DNA from: Kribbella sp. NBC_01245 | GTDB lineage: Bacteria > Actinomycetota > Actinomycetes > Propionibacteriales > Kribbellaceae | Reading direction: 5' to 3' | Assembly: GCF_036226525.1 (NCBI RefSeq) | Contig: NZ_CP108487.1 | Coordinates: forward strand, 2,914,001-2,978,000 | Length of the DNA stretch: 64,000 nucleotides | Position numbers and translations under genes: made by a program | The notes under the pieces: model-generated | The model's database searches: none | What the model was told of the DNA's origin: nothing | Seen by the model: only the letters and a program-made list of their open reading frames with translations | Shown here: positions 32,003 to 40,229 of the stretch, in pieces | Position numbering within the stretch: the stretch's first letter is position 1 | Layout of the letters: the number at the start of each line of letters is the position of its first letter

Positions 32003-32012
32003 TCCCCTGGCA

Positions 32013-32067
32013 GCGGGAATGCGGCTCCCCTGGGGAAAGCATGTGCATTCCGCGTTCGACCGTGGTG
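32013..32067. repeat. Dispersed copy of the palindrome repeat unit
   Basis: GGGAATGCGGC and TGCATTCCGCGTTCGACCGT face each other around CCCCTGGGG-type sequence. The second block is a close match to the unit of the giant palindrome at 22.5-23.3 kb. This short inverted pair lies between convergent regulator genes, showing that the repeat family is dispersed. Confidence 0.6.
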
Positions 32068-32089
32068 GTGGTCGGAAGTTGGCGGGTGG

Positions 32090-33082
32090 TTAGGGGGTGG
32101 GGTGGCCGGCGGAGAGGAGGTGGGCGCCGAGGGCGGTGGGGGTGTGCCAGACGGAGAGGCCTTGGCGTTGGGTGGTGATGAGGCCGGCGGATCGGAGCAC
32201 GCCGGCGTGCTCGCTGGCCGTGGAGCGGGATACACCGGTGCGGGCGGCAAGCTCGGTCGTCGTACAGCCGTCGGCGACCGCACGCAGGGTGGCGGCGCGG
32301 GTGGTGCCGAGGAGGTCGGCCAGCGCTTTGCCCGGAGGGGACCCTGGTGGCAGGCTGCCGAACCGCCCGGACGGATAGATGACGATCGGCGGGAGCTCCG
32401 GGTCGTACATGAGCATCGGGTTGTGCCAGTTGAAGTACGACGGGATGAGCGTCAGGCCTCGCCCGTTGAGGTGGACCTCCCTGGTCACGGGGCCGCTGAG
32501 CTCGAGGACCGGCGGTTCCCAGCGCAACTTCGGCCGGAGGCTCGCAAGCAGGCCAGTCACGCCGTCGTCGGCGTACAGTCTGCTGCGCAAGAGGTATTCG
32601 GCACGCACCCGGGCCCGGATTGTCGGCCAGTACGGCAGCAGCGCGCGCTCGTAGTAAGTCTGCATGGCAGCGCCGAGTGTTGCGATGTCGGCCGCGTCTC
32701 CCCGGGCCAACGAGGCGATCCAGCCGGCCGATCCTCTCAACGGCGTGACGAGTTCCAGCTCACGGCGCATCCGGCGCCGGGGCGTGCTGAGTACGGCTTC
32801 CAGGCCTGCCTCGAAACCGGCCAGCCCCTCGATGGGGGTCATGAAGTCCGGGAAGTAGGCGCCGCGTGGCGCGGCGGGAGCGAGCGTCGTACGGATCAGG
32901 TGGCGGAATCGCTCGCCCTCCGGACCGCGGGGCAGCGTCCGGCGCCATTCCGAGTAGGACTGGGGCTTCTCACCTTGCAGCAGATGCAGGCTGCACATCA
33001 TCTCCCAGAGCGGATCCGGTTCCGCGGCGATGTGCGTGCGAGCCAAGTCAGCGCTGGTGAAGTGAATGCGTACGGTCCCCAA
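32090..33082 (-). CDS. ArsR/DUF5937-type winged-helix regulator
   Basis: Protein of 330 residues. The N-terminal half has the DUF5937 pattern (VRIHFTSADLARTHIAAEPD, PLWEMMCSLHLLQ). The C-terminus has an ArsR-like winged HTH (DLLGTTRAATLRAVADGCTT, TELAARTGVSRSTASEHAGV, LRSAGLITTQRQG). A TTG at 33082 is chosen as start: GGGGAGG-type sequence lies about 7 bases upstream and it yields MGTVRIHFTSADLA, the family's normal N-terminus. The longer frame from 33190 adds 36 unlikely residues. No obvious metal-binding Cys set is seen, so the signal is unknown. Confidence 0.8.
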   Translation of the reverse strand: MGTVRIHFTSADLARTHIAAEPDPLWEMMCSLHLLQGEKPQSYSEWRRTLPRGPEGERFRHLIRTTLAPAAPRGAYFPDFMTPIEGLAGFEAGLEAVLSTPRRRMRRELELVTPLRGSAGWIASLARGDAADIATLGAAMQTYYERALLPYWPTIRARVRAEYLLRSRLYADDGVTGLLASLRPKLRWEPPVLELSGPVTREVHLNGRGLTLIPSYFNWHNPMLMYDPELPPIVIYPSGRFGSLPPGSPPGKALADLLGTTRAATLRAVADGCTTTELAARTGVSRSTASEHAGVLRSAGLITTQRQGLSVWHTPTALGAHLLSAGHPTP

Positions 33083-33157
33083 GCTTCCGCCTCCCCTGCG
33101 GTCGCGCGGCAGGTACGCCGCAAGCGCCAATAATGCAGGGACAGTAGGCCGCTGCGG

Positions 33158-33196
33158 AAGTAGTGGGCCGAGCCAATCTGCCGGGCCCACTACTTT
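33158..33196 (-). terminator. Terminator of the peptidoglycan-hydrolase operon
   Basis: AAGTAGTGGGCC at 33158-33169 pairs with GGCCCACTACTT-type sequence at 33184-33195. It lies 10 bases beyond the stop of the DUF1906 gene, the last gene of the minus-strand operon. Confidence 0.8.
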
Positions 33197-33204
33197 CCAA
33201 AGGA

Positions 33205-34413
33205 TTACTGGCCTGTTTGCAGCGCGATCCAGGTTTGCGGACCGACTTCGCCGTCGACCGAGAGGCCGCGAGTGGTCTGGTAGTCGCGGACGGCCTGTTC
33301 CGTACCGGATCCGAAGTCGCCGTCGATGCCGATTGGCCGGCCCAGCGCGGCGGTCAGCGCCCGTTGCAACCGGCGTACCTCCAGGCCGGTCGATCCCCGC
33401 TGAAGGTTCGGCTGCCAGCCGGCGGATAAAAGTGCCGTCCAGGTACGACGTCCTACCTCGCCATCGGCCGCCAGCGCGTGCGCGGACTGGAACGCCTTGA
33501 CCGCAGCGTCGGTACGGCTGCCGAAGTTGCCGTCGACCTCCCCCGCATCCCGCCCATCGTCCTTCAGCAAGTACTGCAACGCACTGACCGCAGGGCCGGT
33601 CGAATCGCGTCGTAGCGTCGGATACGCGCTGAAGTCACGATTCACGGGCGGCCGTACGTCGACGGAGTTGCTGTCGATGTTGATCGTCCGGCCGCCGTGC
33701 GTCTCGTGGTGATCCCCGGCGTACTGGTGGATCCGCTGGTGGTTGGACCAGTACGTCGCGGGCACGTAGGAACCTGCATCCGTGTCGGCCTTGCCGTTCC
33801 ACCACGCGAAGTCGATCTGGTCCGGGCGGGCGTAGGTCGCTGAACGGTAGACGCCTGCCAGATCCCGGATACCCGACGCTGCGCCGGAGTAGACGCCGGA
33901 GAGGTACGACAGCTCGTGCACGCGCTCTGTCCACCCGGTGAGGTAACTGAGTACTGCTATCCGGCATGCGGTGTTGGAGCTGTCGTAGTGCTCCATGTCG
34001 TTGTAGATCACCGTTCCGGCGGTTAGGCCGAGACTGGCGGCCTTGCTGACTCCGTCACCGCCTTCGGCCCGACCTTGGGCACGGGCGGTCGCAGGGTCTG
34101 CGGACATCTTGAACGACTGGCTCGTCGTACAGGGTGCTTGCCGACCTACGTACAACGGGAGCAGGTGCCAGCCCTCGGAGACCTGTTCGCTCACCCATGC
34201 GGCCGTGAGGTTCGACTGGGTCTTGCAGCCGCGTCCATCGCCACCGATGTAGATACCGATCGACCGGTACGGGGACGACAACCACGCCTGCATGGTTGCC
34301 GAGGAAGGCGTATCGCAGGTGTCGAAGGCCTTACCGAGGAAGGCGCCCGGCTGCGGACCTGCCGACGCTGTAAGCGCAACTGTCGCCAGAGCGAGCGCTA
34401 CTAGTCCTGCCAT
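33205..34413 (-). CDS. Secreted DUF1906 glycoside hydrolase-like protein with two peptidoglycan-binding domains
   Basis: Protein of 402 residues with a short signal peptide (MAGLVALALATVALTASAG). Residues about 22-255 match DUF1906 (Rv2525c-like GH25-type barrel): GKAFDTCDTPSSATMQAWLS, YRSIGIYIGGDGRGC, GTVIYNDMEHYDSS, QIDFAWWNGKADTD. Two PG_binding_1 repeats follow, with VDGNFGSRTDAAVKAFQSAH and IDGDFGSGTEQAVRDYQTTR. It probably cleaves or remodels cell-wall glycan. It is the third gene of an operon; only 1 base separates it from the M23 gene. Confidence 0.9.
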   Translation of the reverse strand: MAGLVALALATVALTASAGPQPGAFLGKAFDTCDTPSSATMQAWLSSPYRSIGIYIGGDGRGCKTQSNLTAAWVSEQVSEGWHLLPLYVGRQAPCTTSQSFKMSADPATARAQGRAEGGDGVSKAASLGLTAGTVIYNDMEHYDSSNTACRIAVLSYLTGWTERVHELSYLSGVYSGAASGIRDLAGVYRSATYARPDQIDFAWWNGKADTDAGSYVPATYWSNHQRIHQYAGDHHETHGGRTINIDSNSVDVRPPVNRDFSAYPTLRRDSTGPAVSALQYLLKDDGRDAGEVDGNFGSRTDAAVKAFQSAHALAADGEVGRRTWTALLSAGWQPNLQRGSTGLEVRRLQRALTAALGRPIGIDGDFGSGTEQAVRDYQTTRGLSVDGEVGPQTWIALQTGQ

Positions 34414-34414
34414 G

Positions 34415-35341
34415 TCAGTGCGAGCAGCCGGAGCTGGGCAGGCTGGAGGGCGCAGGAGGCGTCGCGCCGTCGTACAAGGCGATTAGGTACTTCTGCGGGC
34501 AGCGCGAGCCACCGTTCACCTTGATCGCGAAGTGCAGGTGTGGCCCGGTCGAGTTGCCGGTGTCGCCAGTAGTTCCAATTCGCTGGCCTGGTGTTACCTG
34601 TTGGCCGTTGTTGATAGAGATCGCGTCGAAGTGGCAGTACGTGTAGCGGACGCCACCGCCGGCGTCGATGTTCACCCCAAGCCCGCACGCGCTCTCGTTG
34701 ATCCTGTACGCCGTACCGGCCACTACCGCGTACGCCGGGATGTACCGCGCAGGGAGATCGATAGCCGGGTAGTCGTGGTGCGTGTCGTCGTATTCGCTTC
34801 TGGCAATCGCACCCCGGTCTAGCGGCAAGCGGTAGCCCGCGGGGTACCCCGGAAAGCTGCCGACGAGGGTCTGCCAGGTGAGCGGTCCGACCTGGCCGTT
34901 CGCCTCGAGGCTGTGCGTGGTCTGGAATGAGCGCACGGCCGCGTCGGTACCGCCACCGAAGTCGCCGTCGACGACCAGGCCGTGGCCGTACCGGTTGAGC
35001 TCTGTCTGCAGGGCCTTCACCGCCTCGCTGTTCGAGCCGCGCTGCAAGGTGACGATCAGCTTGCCCCAGGTGTTGGCGCCGATCTGGCCGTCCGCGACGA
35101 GGCCGTTGGCGGCTTGGAAGGCTTTGGCCGCGGTCTCGGTGCCGCCGCCGAAGTCGGCGTCCGCGGTGATGGTCTGACCGTGGTGGCGGAGCAGGAACTG
35201 GGCGGTGGTGACGAGTGGGCCCCACTGTCCCTTGACGACATTGGGCCAAGCCGGGAGCGCGGCGGCAGGAGCGGCGGGCAGGACAAGGGCGGTCATCACG
35301 GCGAGCGTTGCCGTGATGAGGCCGAGAATGCGTCTGGTCAC
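34415..35341 (-). CDS. Secreted M23-like (LytM) peptidase with two peptidoglycan-binding domains
   Basis: Protein of 308 residues. A signal peptide (cleavage after AAA near residue 28) is followed by two PG_binding_1 repeats (DADFGGGTETAAKAFQAANG, VDGDFGGGTDAAVRSFQTTH). The C-terminal domain has the Zn ligands of M23 peptidases: THHDYPAIDLPA (His, Asp) and GPHLHFAI (H-x-H), with TYCHFDAI between. The inter-motif loop contains Cys residues. It should cut peptidoglycan cross-bridges. It sits 12 bases after the M74 gene and 1 base before the DUF1906 gene. Confidence 0.9.
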   Translation of the reverse strand: MTRRILGLITATLAVMTALVLPAAPAAALPAWPNVVKGQWGPLVTTAQFLLRHHGQTITADADFGGGTETAAKAFQAANGLVADGQIGANTWGKLIVTLQRGSNSEAVKALQTELNRYGHGLVVDGDFGGGTDAAVRSFQTTHSLEANGQVGPLTWQTLVGSFPGYPAGYRLPLDRGAIARSEYDDTHHDYPAIDLPARYIPAYAVVAGTAYRINESACGLGVNIDAGGGVRYTYCHFDAISINNGQQVTPGQRIGTTGDTGNSTGPHLHFAIKVNGGSRCPQKYLIALYDGATPPAPSSLPSSGCSH

Positions 35342-35353
35342 TTGGCTTCCCTT

Positions 35354-36334
35354 TCAGCAGGCGTAGCTGGAGTTCGGGTGGACGGATTCGCAGTAGCGCA
35401 CGTGCAAGTGGTCGTCGTGATTGGTGAGCGGCTGGACCAGGCCTTCGTCGACGAGCACCGGGTCGTTGAAGAAGATGACCTTGACGCGGCCGGTGCTCCG
35501 GATCGCGCGGACCAGCTCACGGGTCGCGGTGCGGTTGTATTGCGAGTCGAACCTGTTGATCCGGCTGTTGCCCGTGCATTGGGCGCGGTCGTTGCGCATC
35601 AACTGGACGTCCGCGTCGAGGCCGACCTCGTGGCTGCTGTGGTCGGGGATGTTGCCCCCGTGCTCGAAACTCAGGTCGCGCGCGGCCAACGGCCCGTATC
35701 CACTCGAGTAGACCCGGTCGCCCGCGGCCGTCAGCTGACCAACGGCCGCCGCCGTACCCCAGTGCGCGGAGTCGCCGTTGACGTCGGAGGGCTTGGTGCA
35801 AATCGACGCGACGTCAGGCCGATCCACGAGCTGGTAGTGCCAGATTAGGTTCCGCCAGGTGATCGGGCCGACCTCGCCGTTATCGGTGATCCCGGCGTGG
35901 CGCTGGAACTCGACCACGGCAGCGCGAGTCGCCGTACCGAACGAGCCGTCGACTCCGAGGCCGGCGGCGCGCTTCAGGTTGAGCTGGCGCTGCAACGCCC
36001 GTACGGCATTGTTGTTGTCGCCTTGGCGAACCGTGACCGCCAACGCCGCCCACGTATTCGGCCCAACCCTGCCGTCGGCGCTAAGGCCCTTGGCTGCTTG
36101 GAAGTTGCGTACGGCGGTATCGGTGCCGGAGCCGAAGTCGCCGTCAACGCTGAGCGATTGACCGGCGTGCACCAGGAGATACTGGATCGCCTCGACATCC
36201 GCGCCCTTGTTGCCCTTACTCTGCGTCGGCCACGCCGCCTGCGGAAAAGCCTGCGCGGTGAGACTCATCGCCGCGAACGCCAAAACGGCGACGACCAGTG
36301 GTAAGCCGATGCGGCGAAAACCGTTTATCGACAT
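35354..36334 (-). CDS. Secreted MepA-like (M74) murein endopeptidase with two peptidoglycan-binding domains
   Basis: Protein of 326 residues. A signal peptide (MSINGFRRIGLPLVVAVLAF, cleavage after AQA) is followed by two PG_binding_1 repeats. The C-terminal LAS-fold penicillin-insensitive endopeptidase has SSHEVGLDADV (His, Asp zinc ligands) and NHDDHLHVRYC (H-x-H). It should hydrolyse D-Ala-mDAP cross-links, fitting LL- or meso-DAP walls. First gene of the operon; a promoter must lie in the 88-base gap upstream of 36334. The shared domain plan of the three operon members suggests a coordinated wall-lysis set. Confidence 0.9.
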   Translation of the reverse strand: MSINGFRRIGLPLVVAVLAFAAMSLTAQAFPQAAWPTQSKGNKGADVEAIQYLLVHAGQSLSVDGDFGSGTDTAVRNFQAAKGLSADGRVGPNTWAALAVTVRQGDNNNAVRALQRQLNLKRAAGLGVDGSFGTATRAAVVEFQRHAGITDNGEVGPITWRNLIWHYQLVDRPDVASICTKPSDVNGDSAHWGTAAAVGQLTAAGDRVYSSGYGPLAARDLSFEHGGNIPDHSSHEVGLDADVQLMRNDRAQCTGNSRINRFDSQYNRTATRELVRAIRSTGRVKVIFFNDPVLVDEGLVQPLTNHDDHLHVRYCESVHPNSSYAC

Positions 36335-36422
36335 GGGATTCCCTCACGTAAACCGGATGGACCGGCTTAGCGTGGCCGCCGCAATTCCCTTACCTCCACG
36401 CCTTTCGGTGGGGGCCGAATCC

Positions 36423-37226
36423 CTACGGCACCGTTCCCCGCACCGCTCGAACGATGACGGCAAACGACCGGCGCCCATCCGGTAGACCTGCCAGGTAGCC
36501 GGCTCGAACGTGCTGCTCGATCTCATTCCGCACGTCGGCCGGCATTGTCGTCAGATGCTGAGCGATACGCGTCGGACCGGTCGAGAAGCTGGACCAGTAG
36601 TCCTCGAAGTCGGCGTAATCGAAGCTGAGCACCATCGGAACCTCCACCACGTCGACGAGCCCCACCTTCCGCCAGAGGTCGGCCTGTCCATTCGCCCACA
36701 CGATCGGGCGGCTCTTGATCTGCGCACGGAGTGTTCTGATGCCCTCATCAAGCACAGCGCCTGAGTCCAGCACGAGGTCGAGCACCGCAAAGCCGCCCCA
36801 GAAGTCAAAAGTGCAGCAGGCCACCACGCCGCCTGGACGTGTCACTCGTCGCATCTCGGCGGCAACCAGCTCGACCTCTGGGATCACGTCGATGACCAAA
36901 GCAGAAACGCAAGCATCGAACGAGTCGCTCGCGTACCGCAGGTCGGTCGCGTCGCCATGCTCATAGGTAACACGGGGATGTGACCGAAGGCGACGCGCGC
37001 CGTCGAGGTAGGACTCGGACACATCCACCCCGACCGTCGTGGCTCCCCGCGTTGCCAGAGCCAGCGAGATGGTGCCCGTACCGCAGCCGACGTCTAGCAC
37101 GCGGGAACCCGGCTCTATGCCGGCGAACACAAGGAACGGATCCGCCAAGCGAGCGCTCCAGCGCCCCATGAAGTGCTCGTACTCGTCAGGATCAGCCGCC
37201 AGGAACGGAGGCAGGGAGCCGCTCAT
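36423..37226 (-). CDS. Class I SAM-dependent methyltransferase
   Basis: Protein of 267 residues: VLDVGCGTGTISLALATRG (motif I), TVGVDVSESYLDGARRL (acidic strand-2 end), DACVSALVIDVIPE and RRVTRPGGVVACCTFDFWGG. The N-terminal YEHFMGRWSARLADPFLVF is typical of this actinobacterial UbiE-like subgroup. Substrate unknown. It follows the NTF2-like gene after 9 bases on the same strand and may be co-regulated by the divergent TetR gene. Confidence 0.85.
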   Translation of the reverse strand: MSGSLPPFLAADPDEYEHFMGRWSARLADPFLVFAGIEPGSRVLDVGCGTGTISLALATRGATTVGVDVSESYLDGARRLRSHPRVTYEHGDATDLRYASDSFDACVSALVIDVIPEVELVAAEMRRVTRPGGVVACCTFDFWGGFAVLDLVLDSGAVLDEGIRTLRAQIKSRPIVWANGQADLWRKVGLVDVVEVPMVLSFDYADFEDYWSSFSTGPTRIAQHLTTMPADVRNEIEQHVRAGYLAGLPDGRRSFAVIVRAVRGTVP

Positions 37227-37235
37227 GGCCGTCGT

Positions 37236-37664
37236 TCACTCATCGGGGGACAGCTTGTTGCCGCCCTCGGGCGGGAAGTCGGCGTGACGGTGGACGGTGC
37301 GCCATTCGCCGTCTTCGCGTCGGTAGACGTGGGTGGCGCGCAGCGTGTAGGTCCGCCTCGTCCCGTCGACGACAACCTCGCTGTGCTCGTAGCCGACCGT
37401 GTACGCCATATCGCCGCTCACCCCGGCCGCGATCAGCTCGAAGTCGTACGAGATCACCTCGGAGAACCACCCGGCCACCGCCTTGAACAGCGGTTCGAGC
37501 TGGGCCCAGCCCTGTCCCGACTCCTTGGCCCCGAGCACCGTGATCGGGTCGTTCCTCGACCACAAGGCCATCCGCGGCCGTGCGTCACCGGCGTGCAGCA
37601 GTCGCTCCGCCTCGACGTGCTTCGGGAGGAACTCGGCCACGAACTCACGCGTTTCTGCATTCAT
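37236..37664 (-). CDS. SnoaL/DUF4440-like NTF2-fold protein
   Basis: Protein of about 142 residues. An N-terminal helix (FVAEFLPKHVEAERLLHAGD) is followed by the cone-shaped NTF2 pattern: GYEHSEVVVDGTRRTYTLRA, then YRREDGEWRTVHRHADF. Members may be enzymes (cyclases, isomerases, SgcJ-like) or binding proteins. ATG 37664 is preferred to 37667, because GGAGG then lies 5 bases upstream. It diverges from a TetR regulator and leads the methyltransferase gene, a likely regulator-target arrangement. Confidence 0.75.
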   Translation of the reverse strand: MNAETREFVAEFLPKHVEAERLLHAGDARPRMALWSRNDPITVLGAKESGQGWAQLEPLFKAVAGWFSEVISYDFELIAAGVSGDMAYTVGYEHSEVVVDGTRRTYTLRATHVYRREDGEWRTVHRHADFPPEGGNKLSPDE

Positions 37665-37716
37665 CATGGCCTCCGCTACAGTAGGAACGAATTCGATACA
37701 GTTAGGGTGTATCCAA

Positions 37717-38349
37717 ATGGCGGCGCAGGTCAAGAGGTCGTACGACGCGAGCGGTCGGCAGGCCCGTGCCCAAGCGACGCGTCAGCGCGTCATCGACGCC
37801 GCGCACGACCTTTTCGTCACCCAGGGGTACGGGCGAACGACCATCGCGGATGTCGCGCGCGACGCTGGCGTCTCAGTCGAGACCATCTACTCGGCTTTCG
37901 GAAGCAAGCCGGCCCTGCTGCGGAAGGTCTGGTACGTCCGGTTCCGCGGAGATGAGCAGGACGTTCGGTTCCTGCACCGTCCGGAGATCCAGCAGATGCT
38001 CGCCGAGCCCGACCTCGTCGTCCGGCTGCACCGGCACGCTGCCGTCATGACGCCGGTCTTCCGCCGCTTCGTCCCACTGCACCGCGCGCTTGCGGCCGCC
38101 GCCGCGACCGAATCGTCCGCTGCCGACCTGCTGGCCGAGTTCGACGCCGGCCGCAGGGACGCCGCCACCCACTACGCCAAAGCGGCCAAGAAGACCGGTC
38201 AGCTCGCACGGTCCGAGGCTGACTGCCGTGACATCTTCAGTGCCACCCTCGACGGTTCGCTCTGGCACAGGCTCGTCCACGAAGCCGGCTGGAGCGACAG
38301 GCGATTCGCCGTATTCCTCGGCGACCTCTGGGTGTCCACCCTGACCTGA
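37717..38349 (+). CDS. TetR-family transcriptional regulator
   Basis: Protein of 210 residues. The N-terminal HTH is QRVIDAAHDLFVTQGYGRTT, then IADVARDAGVSVETIYSAFG and SKPALL. The C-terminal ligand domain is all helical with no family I can name. The ATG lacks a Shine-Dalgarno sequence, and an A/T-rich block with two TACAGT copies (37677 and 37697) lies just upstream. These could be promoter elements or operator half-sites shared with the divergent NTF2-like gene. Target genes are probably that gene and the methyltransferase. Confidence 0.85.
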   Translation: MAAQVKRSYDASGRQARAQATRQRVIDAAHDLFVTQGYGRTTIADVARDAGVSVETIYSAFGSKPALLRKVWYVRFRGDEQDVRFLHRPEIQQMLAEPDLVVRLHRHAAVMTPVFRRFVPLHRALAAAAATESSAADLLAEFDAGRRDAATHYAKAAKKTGQLARSEADCRDIFSATLDGSLWHRLVHEAGWSDRRFAVFLGDLWVSTLT

Positions 38350-38354
38350 CGTCA

Positions 38355-38383
38355 GGCGGCCCCACAAACCGTGGAGCCGCCTG
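38355..38383. terminator. Bidirectional hairpin terminator
   Basis: AGGCGGC pairs with GCCGCCT, and the inner CCAC with GTGG, around AAACC. It separates the convergent TetR and GH32-like genes. Confidence 0.8.
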
Positions 38384-38399
38384 GTTGGATCAGCCGCGC

Positions 38400-39368
38400 T
38401 CAGCCAGAGAGGTGGTCGGGCGTGGATCCGACGAGGGTTAAGCCGTTGGGCGTGAGGGTGATCGGGAGCGGATCGCTGATGGCGCCGACGAAGCCGGTGG
38501 CGCCTTCGTTGTGGAAGGCGAGCAAGACCCAGGCTCCGCTGGGATCGCGGATCAGGCGGCCGACGTACAGGGAGTTGTCAGTGAGCGGAGTGGCCTTGGC
38601 GATGTCGAAAGGTCCAGTGAGGCTGTCGGCCACGAGCGACCAGACGCCACCACTGGCTGCGCTCCCCTTGCGCCATGCCGCCACTTCCGGCCGCAGGCAA
38701 TTGAACAGCAGCACCACCCGCCCGTCGATCTGCTCGACCTGGAACACCTCCAGGTGCCCGAAGCCGGCACCGGGCTCGCTGAGTGGAGGCTGGACGTCCC
38801 AGTGGAGCAGGTCCGCCGACCGGGCATGACCGACCACGCCACGGTCGTCGGTCGGACCGCGACCAGCGCGCGCGGTGATCAGCATGTGCCACCCGTCCCC
38901 GTCCGGATCCGCGTATACCCAGGGGTCCCGCCAAGCCTCGTCAAACCAGGAGACCCCGTCGTACTTCTCGTACCACCGCGGATCCGCACGCACGAGTGGA
39001 TTGCCGCTGTGCTTGTGCCAGTTGATGAGGTCGTCGGACGTCGCCAGTCCGATCGTCTGGATCATTGCCCCACTGCGGTTGCTCCCGCCTGTGTAGAACA
39101 TGTACCAACGCTCGTCAGGCCCTCGTACGACGGACCCCGTCCAGGTCGCGGTCTCGTCGAAGTCGCCGGCATCCCCGTGAACCAAGGCGTCCGCCAACCG
39201 GGTCCAGTGCCGGAGGTCGTCCGACACCGCGTGGCCGACCGCAGCACGGCCGTGCCGAAGATCGGGGTCGTGCAGCGCGCGGGAGGCGTACAGGAAGAAG
39301 AGGTGGTACTGGTCGCCGTCCTGCGCGAACCAGAAGTCCCACACCCACGAGTCGGGCAGTTCGAGCAT
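38400..39368 (-). CDS. GH32-type five-bladed beta-propeller glycoside hydrolase
   Basis: Protein of 322 residues without signal peptide. The GH32/GH43-clan motifs appear in order: WVWDFWFAQDGDQYHLFFLY with the nucleophile Asp, WTGSVVRGPDERWYMFYTG, the transition-state-stabiliser WRDPWVYADPD, and GHLEVFQVEQ with the acid Glu. It lacks the C-terminal beta-sandwich of classical invertases. It should cleave an imported beta-fructoside (sucrose or fructan oligomer) in the cytoplasm. The ATG at 39368 overlaps the permease stop (ATGA), so the gene is translationally coupled to the sugar ABC transporter; the longer frame from 39578 is rejected. Confidence 0.8.
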   Translation of the reverse strand: MLELPDSWVWDFWFAQDGDQYHLFFLYASRALHDPDLRHGRAAVGHAVSDDLRHWTRLADALVHGDAGDFDETATWTGSVVRGPDERWYMFYTGGSNRSGAMIQTIGLATSDDLINWHKHSGNPLVRADPRWYEKYDGVSWFDEAWRDPWVYADPDGDGWHMLITARAGRGPTDDRGVVGHARSADLLHWDVQPPLSEPGAGFGHLEVFQVEQIDGRVVLLFNCLRPEVAAWRKGSAASGGVWSLVADSLTGPFDIAKATPLTDNSLYVGRLIRDPSGAWVLLAFHNEGATGFVGAISDPLPITLTPNGLTLVGSTPDHLSG

Positions 39369-40228
39369 CAGCCCTTCACCCCCGCCGCCGCGATGCTGCC
39401 GATGAAGGCGCGCTGGAACGCCACGAACAAGACGAGCACCGGCACGGTGATCATCGAGGAGTACGCCATGATCTGTCCCCACGAGACGTTGAGCTGGAAG
39501 AAGTACTGGATGCCGACCATCACCGGGCGGAGCTCCTCGCTCTGCACGACCATCAACGGCCAGAGGTAGGAGTTCCACGCGGGCAGGAAGGTCAGGATCG
39601 CAACGGTCGCGATGGCCGGCCCGGAGAGCGGCATCACCACGCGCCGGTAGATGCCGAACCAGCCGGCGCCGTCCATCCTGGCCGCCTCATCGAGCTCGAC
39701 CGGAATGCTGGTGAAGTACTGGTAGAACAGGTAGATCGAGAACGCGTTCGCCAAGAACGGCAAGACCTGCACGTGGTACGTGTCGAGCCAGCCCTCGGTC
39801 AGCTGCAGCTGGAAACCGTGCATCTCCAGCCACGGCAGCTTGTTGACCCACCACACCAACGGCAGCGCGAAGGTCTCGAACGGCACGATCAACGTCGCGA
39901 TGATCGCCGCCAGTACGACGCGACGCCCGGGCCACCGCATTCGCGACAGGGCGAACGCGGCCATGCTGTTGATCACAAGGCCTAGCACGACGGTCACGGC
40001 GGAGATGAGCACCGAGTTGACCAGGAACCGCGCGGCCGGGACCCGCTCGAACACTCCGCGGTAGTTGTCCAGCGACACGTCCCCGACCGGCAGTATCGCC
40101 TTGAGCGACGAGAGGTCGGCGAAGATCTGCGCGTCCGGTTTCAACGACGAGATCACCATGAACACGATCGGAAAAGCGAACACGACAACCAGCAGCGCTC
40201 GCCCGAGCTGTAACGGAAGGGCCTTCAC
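39368..40228 (-). CDS. Carbohydrate ABC transporter permease (MalG-type)
   Basis: Inner-membrane permease of 286 residues with about six TM segments. The CUT1 EAA loop reads ELDEAARMDGAGWFGIYRRV followed by VMPLSGP, the ATPase-docking site. It pairs with the permease gene immediately upstream (1-base gap) and the binding protein beyond it. No ATPase gene is present in the operon; such CUT1 systems commonly use a shared MsiK-type ATPase encoded elsewhere. Confidence 0.93.
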   Translation of the reverse strand: MKALPLQLGRALLVVVFAFPIVFMVISSLKPDAQIFADLSSLKAILPVGDVSLDNYRGVFERVPAARFLVNSVLISAVTVVLGLVINSMAAFALSRMRWPGRRVVLAAIIATLIVPFETFALPLVWWVNKLPWLEMHGFQLQLTEGWLDTYHVQVLPFLANAFSIYLFYQYFTSIPVELDEAARMDGAGWFGIYRRVVMPLSGPAIATVAILTFLPAWNSYLWPLMVVQSEELRPVMVGIQYFFQLNVSWGQIMAYSSMITVPVLVLFVAFQRAFIGSIAAAGVKG

Positions 40229-40229
40229 G

